NCBI GenBank assembly: GCA_030447925.1
Contig: JAUJNX010000003.1
Coordinates: 186,001 to 250,000, forward strand
Direction of reading: 5' to 3'
Source: Egibacteraceae bacterium
GTDB lineage: Bacteria > Actinomycetota > Nitriliruptoria > Euzebyales > Egibacteraceae
Length of the DNA: 64,000 bases
Position numbers and translations under genes: made by a program. Within the stretch, counting starts at the first letter, position 1; each line of letters opens with the position of its first letter. Positions 16,741 to 25,239 of this stretch are shown here, piece after piece. The notes under the pieces are model-generated. The model did not search any database. It was not told where the DNA came from and saw only the letters and a list, made by a program, of their open reading frames with translations.

Positions 16741-17412
16741 TCAGTCGCGGGTCTCGCTGAAGCGCTCGACGTCGCGGGTGCGGCCCGAGATGATCACGAC
16801 GTCGCCGCGGCGGAGCACGGTGTCGGCGGTGGCGTAGGTGAAGTCCTCGCCGGAGCGCTTCACCGCGACGACGGTGACCCCGTACCGGCTGCGCACCCCG
16901 GAATCGCCGAGCCGTGCGCCCACCACCCCGGTCGGCGGCCGCGTCTTGACCAGGGCGAAATCGTCCTCGAACTCGATGTAGTCGAGCATGCGGCCGCGGA
17001 CCAGGTGGGCCACCCGGCGGCCCATGTCCTGCTCGGGCCGGACGACGTGGTGGACGCCGAGCTGGGTGAGGATGCGCGCGTGCGCGTCGCTGACGGCCTT
17101 GGCCCAGGTGTTCGGCACCCCGAGCTCCAGGACCATCGACGCGGTGAGGATGCTCGCCTCCAGGTCGCCGCCGATGCCGATGACCGCGCGGTCGAACTCC
17201 TGGATCGACAGCTGCCGCAACGCCTCCAGCTTGGTCGAGTCGGCGACCACCGCGTGGGTCAGGCGGTCGGCCATCGACTGCACGACGTCGGGGTCCGCGT
17301 CGATGCCGAGGACCTCGATGCCCTCGCCGCGCATCAGCTCCAGCGCCAGCGACGCGCCGAAACGCCCGAGCCCGATCACCGCGACGGTGTCGCCCCTCCT
17401 GCTCCTAGCCAA
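16741..17412 (-). CDS. potassium uptake regulatory subunit, KtrA/TrkA type (RCK_N + RCK_C)
   Basis: A 223-residue cytosolic gating subunit. The Rossmann RCK_N domain has G14-L-G16-R-F-G19 and an acidic ribose-binding D (G-I-D-A-D). A C-terminal RCK_C domain ('LGDSGVRSRYGVTVVAVKR', 'GDVVIISG') follows. TTG 17412 is used: GGAGGGGAG lies 9 bases upstream, and the start overlaps the stop of the membrane subunit by 8 bases. Confidence 0.92.
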   Translation of the reverse strand: MARSRRGDTVAVIGLGRFGASLALELMRGEGIEVLGIDADPDVVQSMADRLTHAVVADSTKLEALRQLSIQEFDRAVIGIGGDLEASILTASMVLELGVPNTWAKAVSDAHARILTQLGVHHVVRPEQDMGRRVAHLVRGRMLDYIEFEDDFALVKTRPPTGVVGARLGDSGVRSRYGVTVVAVKRSGEDFTYATADTVLRRGDVVIISGRTRDVERFSETRD

Positions 17413-18778
17413 TGATCAGACTCCCCTCCGGCAGGCTGTACAGCCTGCCGCGCTCGCGCAGGGCCAGGGCGGTCGCTAGCGTCACCGGCCCGAGCCGCCC
17501 CGCGAACATCAGGATCATGAGCAGGCCGCGGCCGGTCGGTGGCAGGTCGTCGGTGATCCCTGTGGACAGGCCGGTGGTGGCGAAGGCCGAGACGACTTCG
17601 AACAGCGCCTCGTCGAGTCGGATGCCCGTGATCTGCACCAGGACCAGGGTGGGCGCGACCACGGCCGCGACGGCCAGCAGCGCGACGGACAGGGCCACCC
17701 GCTGCGCCTGGTCGGGGATCCGGCGGCGGAACGCGTCGACGGAGGTGTCGCCGCGGATCTCCGCCCGGATGGCGAGCAGCAACACGGCGAAGGTGGTGAC
17801 CTTGATGCCGCCCCCGGTGCCGCCGCTGCCGGTACCGATGAACATCAGCACGGACATCGCCAGCCAGGTCCCGCTGCCCAGCTGGGCGATGTCGACGCTG
17901 TTGAAGCCCGCGGTCCGGGTCATCGCCGACTGGAAGAACCCCGCCAGGAGCCGCGCGGGCGGGTCGAGGGAACCCAGGGTCCCTGTGTTGCCCCACTCCG
18001 CGGCGGTGATGAACACGGTGCCGGCGACCAGCAGCACCGCTGAGGTCACCAGGGTGATCTTGGTGTGCAGGCTCCAGTGGCGCGGCTCGCGCGGGCGTCG
18101 CTGCAGCTCGAACAGGACGGGGAAGCCCAGCCCGCCCAGGATCACGGCCGCCGCGAGCGGCAGGCAGAACCAGGGGTCGGCGGCGAAGCGCATGAGGCTG
18201 TCGGGGTAGAGGGCGAACCCGGCGTTGTTGAATCCCGAGACCGCGTGGAACCAGCCGAGCCAGGCGGCCCGCAGCGGCGGCTCGCCGTAGGCGACCCCCA
18301 GGCGCAGTGCGAGGAGGACCGCCGTCGCCGCCTGCACCACCAGGCTCAAGGTGACCACGCCGACCACGACCGTCCGCACGTCGCCCAGACCCGTGCCCGG
18401 CGACTCCGCCGCCGCGATCAGCCGTGAGCGCAGCCCCATGCGCCGCGAGATCAGCAGGCCCAGCAGCGAGGCGAGGGTCATGATGCCGAACCCGCCGACC
18501 TGGATGAGCGTCAGGATCACGCTCTCGCCGAAGTACGACCAGTACGAGGCCGTGTCCACCACGACCAGGCCGGTCACGCACAGGGCGGAGGTCGCGGTGA
18601 ACAACGCCTCGGCGACGTCGGCGCCCCCCGGGCCGGCCCTGGCGACCGGGAGGGACAGCAGGAGGGTGCCGGCCGCGATGCCGACCGCGTAGGCCGCGGC
18701 GATGAGCTGTGCGGGGTGCCGGAGGCGGAGGGCTCCCCGGCGCACCCACCGGAGCCCATCCGCTGCCCGTCGCGACAT
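17405..18778 (-). CDS. potassium translocating subunit, KtrB/TrkH type
   Basis: A 457-residue integral membrane protein with the four-fold M-P-M repeats. The selectivity-filter regions are visible ('TATSALCVTGLVVVDT', 'AVSGFNNAGFALYP', 'SAMTRTAGFNSVDI', 'VVSAFATTGLSTGI'). It forms the ion path gated by the KtrA partner. Hydrophobic helices run throughout. ATG 18778 is taken as start; ATG 18796 would add six residues. Neither has a clear ribosome site. Confidence 0.9.
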   Translation of the reverse strand: MSRRAADGLRWVRRGALRLRHPAQLIAAAYAVGIAAGTLLLSLPVARAGPGGADVAEALFTATSALCVTGLVVVDTASYWSYFGESVILTLIQVGGFGIMTLASLLGLLISRRMGLRSRLIAAAESPGTGLGDVRTVVVGVVTLSLVVQAATAVLLALRLGVAYGEPPLRAAWLGWFHAVSGFNNAGFALYPDSLMRFAADPWFCLPLAAAVILGGLGFPVLFELQRRPREPRHWSLHTKITLVTSAVLLVAGTVFITAAEWGNTGTLGSLDPPARLLAGFFQSAMTRTAGFNSVDIAQLGSGTWLAMSVLMFIGTGSGGTGGGIKVTTFAVLLLAIRAEIRGDTSVDAFRRRIPDQAQRVALSVALLAVAAVVAPTLVLVQITGIRLDEALFEVVSAFATTGLSTGITDDLPPTGRGLLMILMFAGRLGPVTLATALALRERGRLYSLPEGSLIIG

Positions 18779-18867
18779 CACCACGCCCGGGACCATAGAT
18801 GGGCTGACGTCGAGGTCCCCTGGTCGCTGAGCAGCACCGGCCGCCGCCTGCCCCGGCCCGCGGGCTG

Positions 18868-19149
18868 TCAGCGGTGGCGGTGGGCGACCGGGACGAGCGG
18901 GCGTCCTGGACGGTGACGACGACAACGCAGTCGGACGGTTCGTCGACGAGATGGACGATGCGCAGCCAGCGCCACGGGCCGAGCGGGAAGCGGAGCCCGG
19001 ACCACGCGCCGTAGAGTTCGGGGCCCAGGCGCGGGAACTGCCGCAACGGGGCGAGTGCGGCCTGGACCCGCCGGCGGGTGTCGCGCGAGCCGGGTCAGCT
19101 CGGCCGCGTGCTCGGCGTCGAGGGTGATGTGCAACCGCTGTCCGCTCAC
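18868..19149 (-). pseudogene. decayed RelE/ParE-like toxin
   Basis: From GTG 19149 one frame reads S-G-Q-R-L-H-I-T-L-D-A-E-H-A-A-E-L-T-R-L-A-R. The neighbouring frame then continues D-T-R-R-R-V-Q-A-A-L-A-P-L-R-Q-F-P-R-L-G-P-E-L-Y-G and on through 'LRFPLGPWRWLRIVHLVD' and V-V-V-T-V-Q-D-A-R. This order (short helix, 'P-x-L-G', 'G-x-R', 'R-I-x-x-x-V-D') is that of ParE/RelE toxins. A frame break near 19090 and loss of a clean 3' end indicate decay or sequence error. No antitoxin gene remains beside it. Confidence 0.45.
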
Positions 19150-19165
19150 CCGATGGAGGTGCACA

Positions 19166-20614
19166 TCACGATGCCGTCCGTGCCGTCGCGCTGGCGGCGC
19201 GGAGGCGGGGGAGGAGGGGTGCGGCGGTGCGGTGGCGGAGGCAGCCGAGCCACACGCCCAGCGCGTTGGCGCCGTCGTCGAGGGCGCACAGCGCCAGCCA
19301 GCGCAGCGGGTCGACGGCGGGCCGGTCCCGGACCCCGGCGACCGCGGCGCGGGTGACGGCGGCCACCGCCAGCACGCGGGCGGCCCGGCCCGCGATCGGC
19401 GCACCCAGCGCCCGCACCGGCCGGGGGCCAGGGGCGCAGCGCCGCCGCCGCCAGCAGGGCGGGGGCCCACCAGCCGGTGACCGCGCCCGCGACCAGGTCG
19501 GCCTCGGCGACCCGGGCGCGCAGGACGACGCGGGCCGCCAGCGGCAGGGGCACCCCGGCGCGGCGCAGGGCGGCGACGGCGAGGGCCGTGGTCGCGACGG
19601 CGGCGCCCACGGCGATCCCGGGCACGCCCGCGCCGCCGCGCCCCAGCCCAGCGCCTGCGCCGGGGCCAGCACCAGCGGCGGGACCGCGCCGGGGTGCCGG
19701 GCCCACAGCCCCGCCACCGACGTGCCGTACACCACCCGGCGGGCGAGCAGCCCGCGCAGGTCGCGCCGGTGGTCGTGGACGACGACGGCGGCCGGCTCGT
19801 GGCGGACGGTCCAGCCCGCGGCGCGGATCCGCCAGACCAGGTCCACGTCCTCGCCGATCGGCATGGCCGGGTCGAAGCCGGGGAACGCTGCCCGCCGGAC
19901 CGCCAGGGCGGCGCTCGGGACGTAGGGGACGCGGCCCAGGGGCCGCACGACGTCGGGGCGCGGGCCCATGTCCAGGGGCGAGCGCGCCGCCTCGTAGCGC
20001 TCGGCCACCGACCCGCGGGGCGCGGCGACCACGCGGGGGGCGACCGCGCCCACCGCCGGGTCGTCGAGGTGGCCGAGCAGCGGGGCCAGCCACCCCGCCC
20101 GGGGCCGGCAGTCGCTGTCGAGGAAGACCACGAACGGGGTGGTCGCGTGCGCGGCGCCGAGGTTGCGGGCCGCGGCGGCCCCCTCCCCGCGGCCCCGCAC
20201 CAGCCGCGCGCCGGCGCGGGCGGCGAGGGCCGAGGTGCGCGCCGCCGCGGCCGGCGCCGACCCGTCGTCGACGACCACGACGGCGGGTACCGGCCCGGCC
20301 GCGGCCAGGGACGCCAGCGCCGCGGCCAGGGCCTCGGGCCGGTCGCGCACGGGCACGACCACGGTGAGGTCGTCCACGCGCAGCGGGTCCCGCCGCGGTG
20401 CGGGGTGCAGCAACCCCGCCGCGACCAGCCGCGCGGCCAGGCGCCGCTCCGCCCGGCCGCCCCCGACGGGGGCGCCGGACCGCCACCGCGCCAGCACCTG
20501 CGCGCCCGCAGCGGTCAGGCGCACCACACGCCAGGGATCACCGCCCAGCACCCGCCGCCCGCCGCCGAACACGACGGCCCGGTCGTCCAGCACCACCCGC
20601 ATCCCCGTCGGCAC
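19166..20614 (-). CDS. mftF: mycofactocin glycosyltransferase MftF (two compensating frame breaks)
   Basis: A GT2-family protein that glycosylates the mycofactocin core. The N-terminal half shows 'TVVVPVRDRPEALAAALASL', 'VVVVDDGSAP', 'AAARNLGAA', 'FVVFLDSDCRPRAGWL' and 'MPIGEDVDLVWRIRAAGW'. Between about 19640 and 19425 the family-like hydrophobic sequence lies in the neighbouring frame ('GIAVGAAVATTALAVAAL'), and the original frame resumes near 19425 in a five-G run. Two opposite single-base indels are the simplest reading; the protein is otherwise full length (about 480 residues). It is the last gene of the minus-strand mycofactocin group. Confidence 0.83.
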   Translation of the reverse strand: MPTGMRVVLDDRAVVFGGGRRVLGGDPWRVVRLTAAGAQVLARWRSGAPVGGGRAERRLAARLVAAGLLHPAPRRDPLRVDDLTVVVPVRDRPEALAAALASLAAAGPVPAVVVVDDGSAPAAAARTSALAARAGARLVRGRGEGAAAARNLGAAHATTPFVVFLDSDCRPRAGWLAPLLGHLDDPAVGAVAPRVVAAPRGSVAERYEAARSPLDMGPRPDVVRPLGRVPYVPSAALAVRRAAFPGFDPAMPIGEDVDLVWRIRAAGWTVRHEPAAVVVHDHRRDLRGLLARRVVYGTSVAGLWARHPGAVPPLVLAPAQALGWGAAARACPGSPWAPPSRPRPSPSPPCAAPGCPCRWRPASSCAPGSPRPTWSRARSPAGGPPPCWRRRRCAPGPRPVRALGAPIAGRAARVLAVAAVTRAAVAGVRDRPAVDPLRWLALCALDDGANALGVWLGCLRHRTAAPLLPRLRAASATARTAS

Positions 20615-20729
20615 TGCCGTCCCGCCGGGCCCCGCCGCCGCCGTGCCCCCGCCCTGGTGGCCGCCACCGCCCGCGCGGGCGCCTCGCCCCGACCCCTGCC
20701 ACCGGCGCCACCAGGCGCCCGCGCCCGCG

Positions 20730-21514
20730 TCATGCCGTCATGCCCGCGTCCACGGGCAGCACCGTGCCGGTGACGCCGGCGGTGTCCGGGCCGCACAGCC
20801 AGGCGATCGCCGCGGCGACCTCCTCCGGTCGCAGCAGGCGCGGGATGCGGTGGTGCTCGGCGAACGCCGCCCGGTCGGGCAGGTCATAGATCGTGGCGCT
20901 GGCCGACAGCATGGCGGTGTCCGTCGACCCCGGCGCGACGGCGTTCGCGGTGGCACCGTGCGGGCCCATCTCCGCCGCCAGCGCGCGCACCAGCCCGACC
21001 ACGCCGTGCTTGGCCGCCGAGTACGCCGCCAGCCGCGGCAGTCCCCGCAGCCCGGCCGCGGACGCGACCGCCACGAACCGCCCCGGCAGCGGGCTGGCCA
21101 GCAGCGCCGGCACCGCCGCCCGCGCCAGCCGCCACACCCCGGTGAGGTTAGTCCCGAGCAGCGCCTCCCAGGTCGCGTCGTCGGCCTCCCAGGCCGGGGG
21201 CCCGCCCGCGATCGCCCCGGCCGCCGCGACCGCGGCGTCGAGCCGCCCGAAGCGCTCGACCGCCAATCCGACGGCGGCGTCGAGCCCCGACTGGTCGCGC
21301 ACGTCGGCGACCGCCGCCAGCGCGCCGTTGCCGCACGCGGCCCGCGCCCGCTCCAGGTCCGCCCGCGTCGCCATCGCCATCGGGATCGCCGGGTCGTCCG
21401 CGCACGCGTCGACCAGCACCACCCCCACCCGTCGCGCGCGAGGCGCAGGGCGGTGGCCGCCCCGATCCCGCGGGCGGCCCCGGTGACCACGGCGGCGGGC
21501 GGGGTCACCGGCAC
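20730..21514 (-). CDS. mycofactocin-coupled SDR family oxidoreductase (single frame break)
   Basis: A short-chain dehydrogenase. The dinucleotide motif 'TGAARGIGAATALRLARDGW' is in one frame. The rest (V-V-L-V-D-A-C-A-D-D-P with the insertion typical of mycofactocin-coupled SDRs, N-L-T-G-V-W, catalytic Y-S-A-A-K) is in the next. The break sits in a C5 run at 21422-21426 on the plus strand; one extra C restores 'GWGVVLVDAC'. These enzymes hold tightly bound NAD(H) and are thought to exchange electrons with mycofactocin. It lies between mftE and mftF. Confidence 0.83.
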
Positions 21515-21593
21515 CCCCGCTCGCCGGTGCGCCGGGCTCGCCCGCAGGCACCGGCTCGCGCCGGGCCGGCGGGGTTCGTGCCCGCCGTCGCGC

Positions 21594-22267
21594 TCACGCC
21601 GGCGGGAGGGCGGCCGCGGCGGCCGCCAGGTCGTCGGTCAGGGCCGCCAGCAGCGCGTGCCCCTCGGCGGCGGTCGCGCCGCGGGGGTCGCCGAGGACGC
21701 CGTTCTCGGCCACGGCCCGCACCCCCGCGCGCGCAGCGCGGGCAGCAGCTCGGCCAGCGGCCGCACGTCCCCTGCCGCCACCGCGCCCGCCCGCACCGCC
21801 TCGGGGGCCAGGGCCAGCAGCAGCGACGTCTCCGTCCGCCCCGCGTGCGCGTCCCCGCCCGGCACCCGCGGCTCCCACCACACCACCGCCCGACCCTCCG
21901 TGCGCAGCCGCGGCACCGCCTGCCCCAGCGCGTCGCTGTTCCCCCCGTGCCAGGCCACCAGCACCACCCCCCGCGCCCAGTGCTTCGCCGACCGCACCAG
22001 CTCGACGACCAGCTCCTCCATCACCACCGGCCCCAGCGACAGCGTCCCCGGGTGCGCCTGGTGCTCGCCGCTGGATCCGTACGCCACCGCCGGCCCCACC
22101 ACCACGTCCCCCCGCCGCGCCGCGAGCCCCTCCGCCAGCGCCACCGCGATGCGCGTGTCGGTGTCCAGCGGCAGGTGCGGCCCGTGCTGCTCGCAGGCCC
22201 CCAGCGGCACGGCCAGCACCGGCGCCCGCCCCTCCAGGTCCGTCCATGTCCGCTCACCCAGCCGCAT
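21594..22267 (-). CDS. mftE: mycofactocin precursor peptide peptidase MftE (single frame break)
   Basis: A creatininase-family metallopeptidase that releases the C-terminal Val-Tyr product from MftA. 'VPLGACEQHGPHLPLDTDTR' carries the E-x-H metal motif, and 'LVAWHGGNSDAL' and 'RTETSLLLA' follow. The C-terminus ('VRAVAENGVLGDPRGATA') is shifted by one base at a C5 run (21722-21726, plus strand); a sixth C restores one frame. ATG 22267 is a working choice; the upstream GTG 22315 is possible. Confidence 0.84.
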
Positions 22268-22365
22268 GGGGGCAGCGTGCGCGAGCAGCCCGATCGCCGC
22301 CACCCCGACCGGCACCGCCGAGTGGCATGCTGTTCGACCAGCTCGTGCACGGTGATCGGCAGGCG

Positions 22366-23616
22366 ATGGGCAACGACTGGTTCGAGTCGGTGGAGGCGCG
22401 GCGGCGGGCGAAGCGGCGGCTGCCGCGGCCGGTGTACATGGCGCTGGTCGCGGGGTCGGAGCGGGGGCTGACCCTGCGCGACAACCTCGCCGCCTTCGGC
22501 GAGCTGGGGTTCGCGCCGTTCGTCGCCGGGCTGTTGGGGGAGCGCGACCTGTCGACCACGGTGCTGGGGCAGGAGCTGGCGCTGCCGGTGATGATCTCGC
22601 CGACCGGGGTGCAGGCGGTCCACCCCGAGGGCGAGGTCGCGGTCGCGCGGGCGGCGGCGGCGCGCGGCACGGCGATGGCGCTGAGCTCGTTCGCCAGCAA
22701 GCCCATCGAGGAGGTCGTCGCCGCCAACCCGCGCACCTTCTTCCAGACCTACTGGACCGCGCCGCGCGACCAGCTGCTGCAGCGGCTGGAGCGGGCGCGG
22801 GCGGCGGGGGCGGTGGGGCTGATCCTCACCCTGGACTGGTCGTTCTCGCACGGGCGCGACTGGGGCAGCCCGCACATCCCCGACCAGGTGGACCTGCGGA
22901 CGATGGCGCGCTTCGCGCCGGAGGCGCTCGCACACCCGCGCTGGTTCCTGCGCTGGGCCCGCACCGGCCACGTGCCGGACCTGACGGTGCCCAACCTCGC
23001 GCCGCCCGACGGCGGGCCGGCGCCCACCTTCTTCGGGGCCTACGGGGAGTGGATGCAGTCGCCGGCGGCCACCTGGGACGACATCACCTGGCTGCGCGAG
23101 CAGTGGGGCGGGCCGTTCCTGCTCAAGGGCGTGATGCGCGTCGACGACGCGCGGCGGGCCGTGGACGCGGGCGTGTCGGCGATCTCGGTGTCCAACCACG
23201 GCGGGAACAACCTCGACGGCACGCCGGCGGCGATCCGCGCCCTGCCCGCGATCGCCGAGGCCGTCGGCGACCAGGTCGAGGTCCTGCTCGACGGCGGCAT
23301 CCGGCGGGGCAGCGACGTGGTCAAGGCGCTGGCGCTGGGGGCACGCGCGGTCATGATCGGCCGCGCCTCGCTGTGGGGCCTGGCCGCCAACGGCCAGGCC
23401 GGGGTCGAGAACGTCCTGGACATCCTGCGCAGCGGCATCGACTCCGCCCTGCTGGGCCTGCGCAAGGCGTCGGTCCGCGACCTGACCCCCGACGACCTGG
23501 TGATCCTGCCCGGTTTCGCCCGCCGCCTGGGCGCCCCGGTGGAGGAGCCCGGCGCCCGCCCGGCGACCACCGACCCCCGCCACCGCCCGGCCGAGACCGC
23601 CACCCCGACCGCCTGA
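22366..23616 (+). CDS. mftD: mycofactocin oxidase MftD (FMN-dependent alpha-hydroxyacid-oxidase fold)
   Basis: A 416-residue TIM-barrel flavoprotein that oxidatively deaminates the Val-Tyr-derived lactam to pre-mycofactocin. Motifs: N-D-W-F-E-S-V at the start, 'PVMISPTGVQAVHPEGEVA', 'LILTLDWSFSHGRDWG', 'LLKGVMRVDDAR', 'ISVSNHGGNNLDGT' (catalytic His) and 'LLDGGIRRGSDVVKALALGA'. It is on the opposite strand to the rest of the cluster: convergent with mftC 20 bases away and divergent from mftE. ATG 22366 is chosen by the usual family N-terminus. Confidence 0.93.
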   Translation: MGNDWFESVEARRRAKRRLPRPVYMALVAGSERGLTLRDNLAAFGELGFAPFVAGLLGERDLSTTVLGQELALPVMISPTGVQAVHPEGEVAVARAAAARGTAMALSSFASKPIEEVVAANPRTFFQTYWTAPRDQLLQRLERARAAGAVGLILTLDWSFSHGRDWGSPHIPDQVDLRTMARFAPEALAHPRWFLRWARTGHVPDLTVPNLAPPDGGPAPTFFGAYGEWMQSPAATWDDITWLREQWGGPFLLKGVMRVDDARRAVDAGVSAISVSNHGGNNLDGTPAAIRALPAIAEAVGDQVEVLLDGGIRRGSDVVKALALGARAVMIGRASLWGLAANGQAGVENVLDILRSGIDSALLGLRKASVRDLTPDDLVILPGFARRLGAPVEEPGARPATTDPRHRPAETATPTA

Positions 23617-23636
23617 CCCCCGGGCGGCGGGGCGCG

Positions 23637-24734
23637 TCAGCGGACCGTGATCACCGGCAGGCGGGAGTGGCCGGGCCCGGGAACCGGCGCCTGGCCCGGC
23701 TCCACGCGCGCCAGGGCCTCCTCGCCGTGGCCAAGGGCGCACTCCGGGTCCGGCCCGGCCAGGGGCAGCCCGGTGAAGAACTTCGCGGCCATGCACCCGC
23801 CGCCGCAGGCGTCGTAGGACCCGCAGCTCGCGCACGCCCCCGGGTGCTGCGGCTCGCGCAGCGCGGTGAACAGCGCCGACTCCCGCCACACCCCTGTGAA
23901 CCCGCCCGGGTCGCGCACGCTGCCGGCCAGGAAGTCCTCGTGGAGCACGAACGGGCACGCGTACACGTCCCCGACCGGGTCGACCAGGCACACGATCCGC
24001 CCCGCCCCGCACAGGTTCAGCCCCGGCAGCGCCTCCCCGTAGGCCGACAGGTGGAAGAACGAGTCGCCGGTCAGCACGTGGGGCCGCACCCGCAGCCAGT
24101 CGTAGAGGTGGCGCTGCTCGGCGGGGGACAGGCGCAGCTCCCGCCAGGTCGCGGCGCCCCGCCCCGACGGCCGCAGCCGGGTCAGCCGCAGCTCCGCCCC
24201 GTACGCGCCGGCCAGCCCCTCCAGCTCGTCCAGCGCCCCGATCGAGCGGTTGGTCACCACCACGCTGAGCTTGAACGGCCCGAACCCGGCGTCGGCCAGC
24301 CGGTCCATCGCCGCCCGCGCCGCGGCGTAGGACCCCGTCCCACGCACCGCGTCGTTCGCCTCCGGCGTCGCCCCGTCCAGGCTGATCTGGACATCGACGT
24401 AGTCCATCGCCGTGATCCGCCGCGCGGCGCGGTCGTCGAGCAGCGCCCCGTTGGTCGAGAACTTCACCCCGACCCCGGCGCCGACGGCGTGCTCGACGAG
24501 GTCGAGGAAGTCGCGGCGCACCAGCGGCTCCCCGCCGCCGACGTTGACGTAGAAGACCTGGAGCCCCGCCAGCTCCTCGATCAGCGCCCTCGCCTCGGCC
24601 GTGGTCAGCTCGCGCGGGTCGCGCCGGCCCGACGACGACAGGCAGTGCACGCACTGCAGGTTGCAGGCGTAGGTGACCTCCCAGGTGAGGCAGATGGGGG
24701 CCAGCAGCCCCTCGCGCAGCTGGTCAACGAGCAA
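23637..24734 (-). CDS. mftC: mycofactocin radical SAM maturase MftC
   Basis: A 365-residue radical SAM/SPASM enzyme that decarboxylates the MftA C-terminal tyrosine and forms the Val-Tyr crosslink. The C24-x3-C28-x2-C31 cluster motif sits in 'TYACNLQCVHC'; 'YVNVGGGEP' is the SAM-binding GGE motif. The SPASM cysteines follow in 'LNLCGAG', 'VCLVDPVGDVYACPF' and 'CASCGSYDACGGGCMA'. The TTG start at 24734 lies inside the end of mftB (11-base overlap). Confidence 0.95.
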   Translation of the reverse strand: MLVDQLREGLLAPICLTWEVTYACNLQCVHCLSSSGRRDPRELTTAEARALIEELAGLQVFYVNVGGGEPLVRRDFLDLVEHAVGAGVGVKFSTNGALLDDRAARRITAMDYVDVQISLDGATPEANDAVRGTGSYAAARAAMDRLADAGFGPFKLSVVVTNRSIGALDELEGLAGAYGAELRLTRLRPSGRGAATWRELRLSPAEQRHLYDWLRVRPHVLTGDSFFHLSAYGEALPGLNLCGAGRIVCLVDPVGDVYACPFVLHEDFLAGSVRDPGGFTGVWRESALFTALREPQHPGACASCGSYDACGGGCMAAKFFTGLPLAGPDPECALGHGEEALARVEPGQAPVPGPGHSRLPVITVR

Positions 24735-24984
24735 CGAGCACCTCCGCGCGCAGCAGGGACCCCAGCGCGGCGGCCATCGCCGAGCGCGCCCGCCCGTCCA
24801 ACCCGGCCGCGTCCAGCGCGGCGGCCGCCGACGGCCGCTCGCCCAGGTCGCGCACCAGGTCCACCAGCGCCGGGGACTTCAGGAACAGCAGGCGCCGGTT
24901 GCCGTAGTGGTAGGCCAGCGCCCCGAACGGCTCCGGGCGGATCGCGACCTGGCCGTGCAGGGCGTACGGCCGCTCCAGGTCCAT
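24724..24984 (-). CDS. mftB: mycofactocin RRE chaperone MftB
   Basis: An 86-residue PqqD-like peptide-binding protein that delivers MftA to MftC. It shows the expected 'YALHGQVAIRPEPFGALAYH' start, then 'RRLLFLKSPALVDLV' and a helical tail. ATG 24984 shares one base with the mftA stop (TGATG), and the 3' end overlaps mftC, so the three are translationally coupled. Confidence 0.93.
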   Translation of the reverse strand: MDLERPYALHGQVAIRPEPFGALAYHYGNRRLLFLKSPALVDLVRDLGERPSAAAALDAAGLDGRARSAMAAALGSLLRAEVLVAR

Positions 24985-25109
24985 CAGTAGACGCCGCACA
25001 TCCCGTCGATGGAGATCTCCTCGACCAGGAGCTCCTCGGCGACGAGGTCCTCCTCGTCGTCCGCGTCCTCGGCCGTCGTGACCTCGAGGTCGTCCGCGTC
25101 GATGGCCAT
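24984..25109 (-). CDS. mftA: mycofactocin precursor peptide MftA
   Basis: A 41-residue acidic leader peptide ending in the invariant core I-D-G-M-C-G-V-Y, whose last two residues become mycofactocin. A GGGAGG site lies just before ATG 25109. Acidic residues dominate positions 14-31, as in other MftA peptides. It is first gene of the minus-strand mftABC unit. Confidence 0.96.
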   Translation of the reverse strand: MAIDADDLEVTTAEDADDEEDLVAEELLVEEISIDGMCGVY

Positions 25110-25239
25110 GCCCGTCCCTCCCGCGTTCGTGCCGGTGTCGAGAGTGCCCGACCACGACCGGGGCCCGCCACCCCCTTCTGGGGGGCCGGTGGACATGGCA
25201 TGCTGTCCAGCCAGCCCCACGCACGGTGACTGGTGGTCG

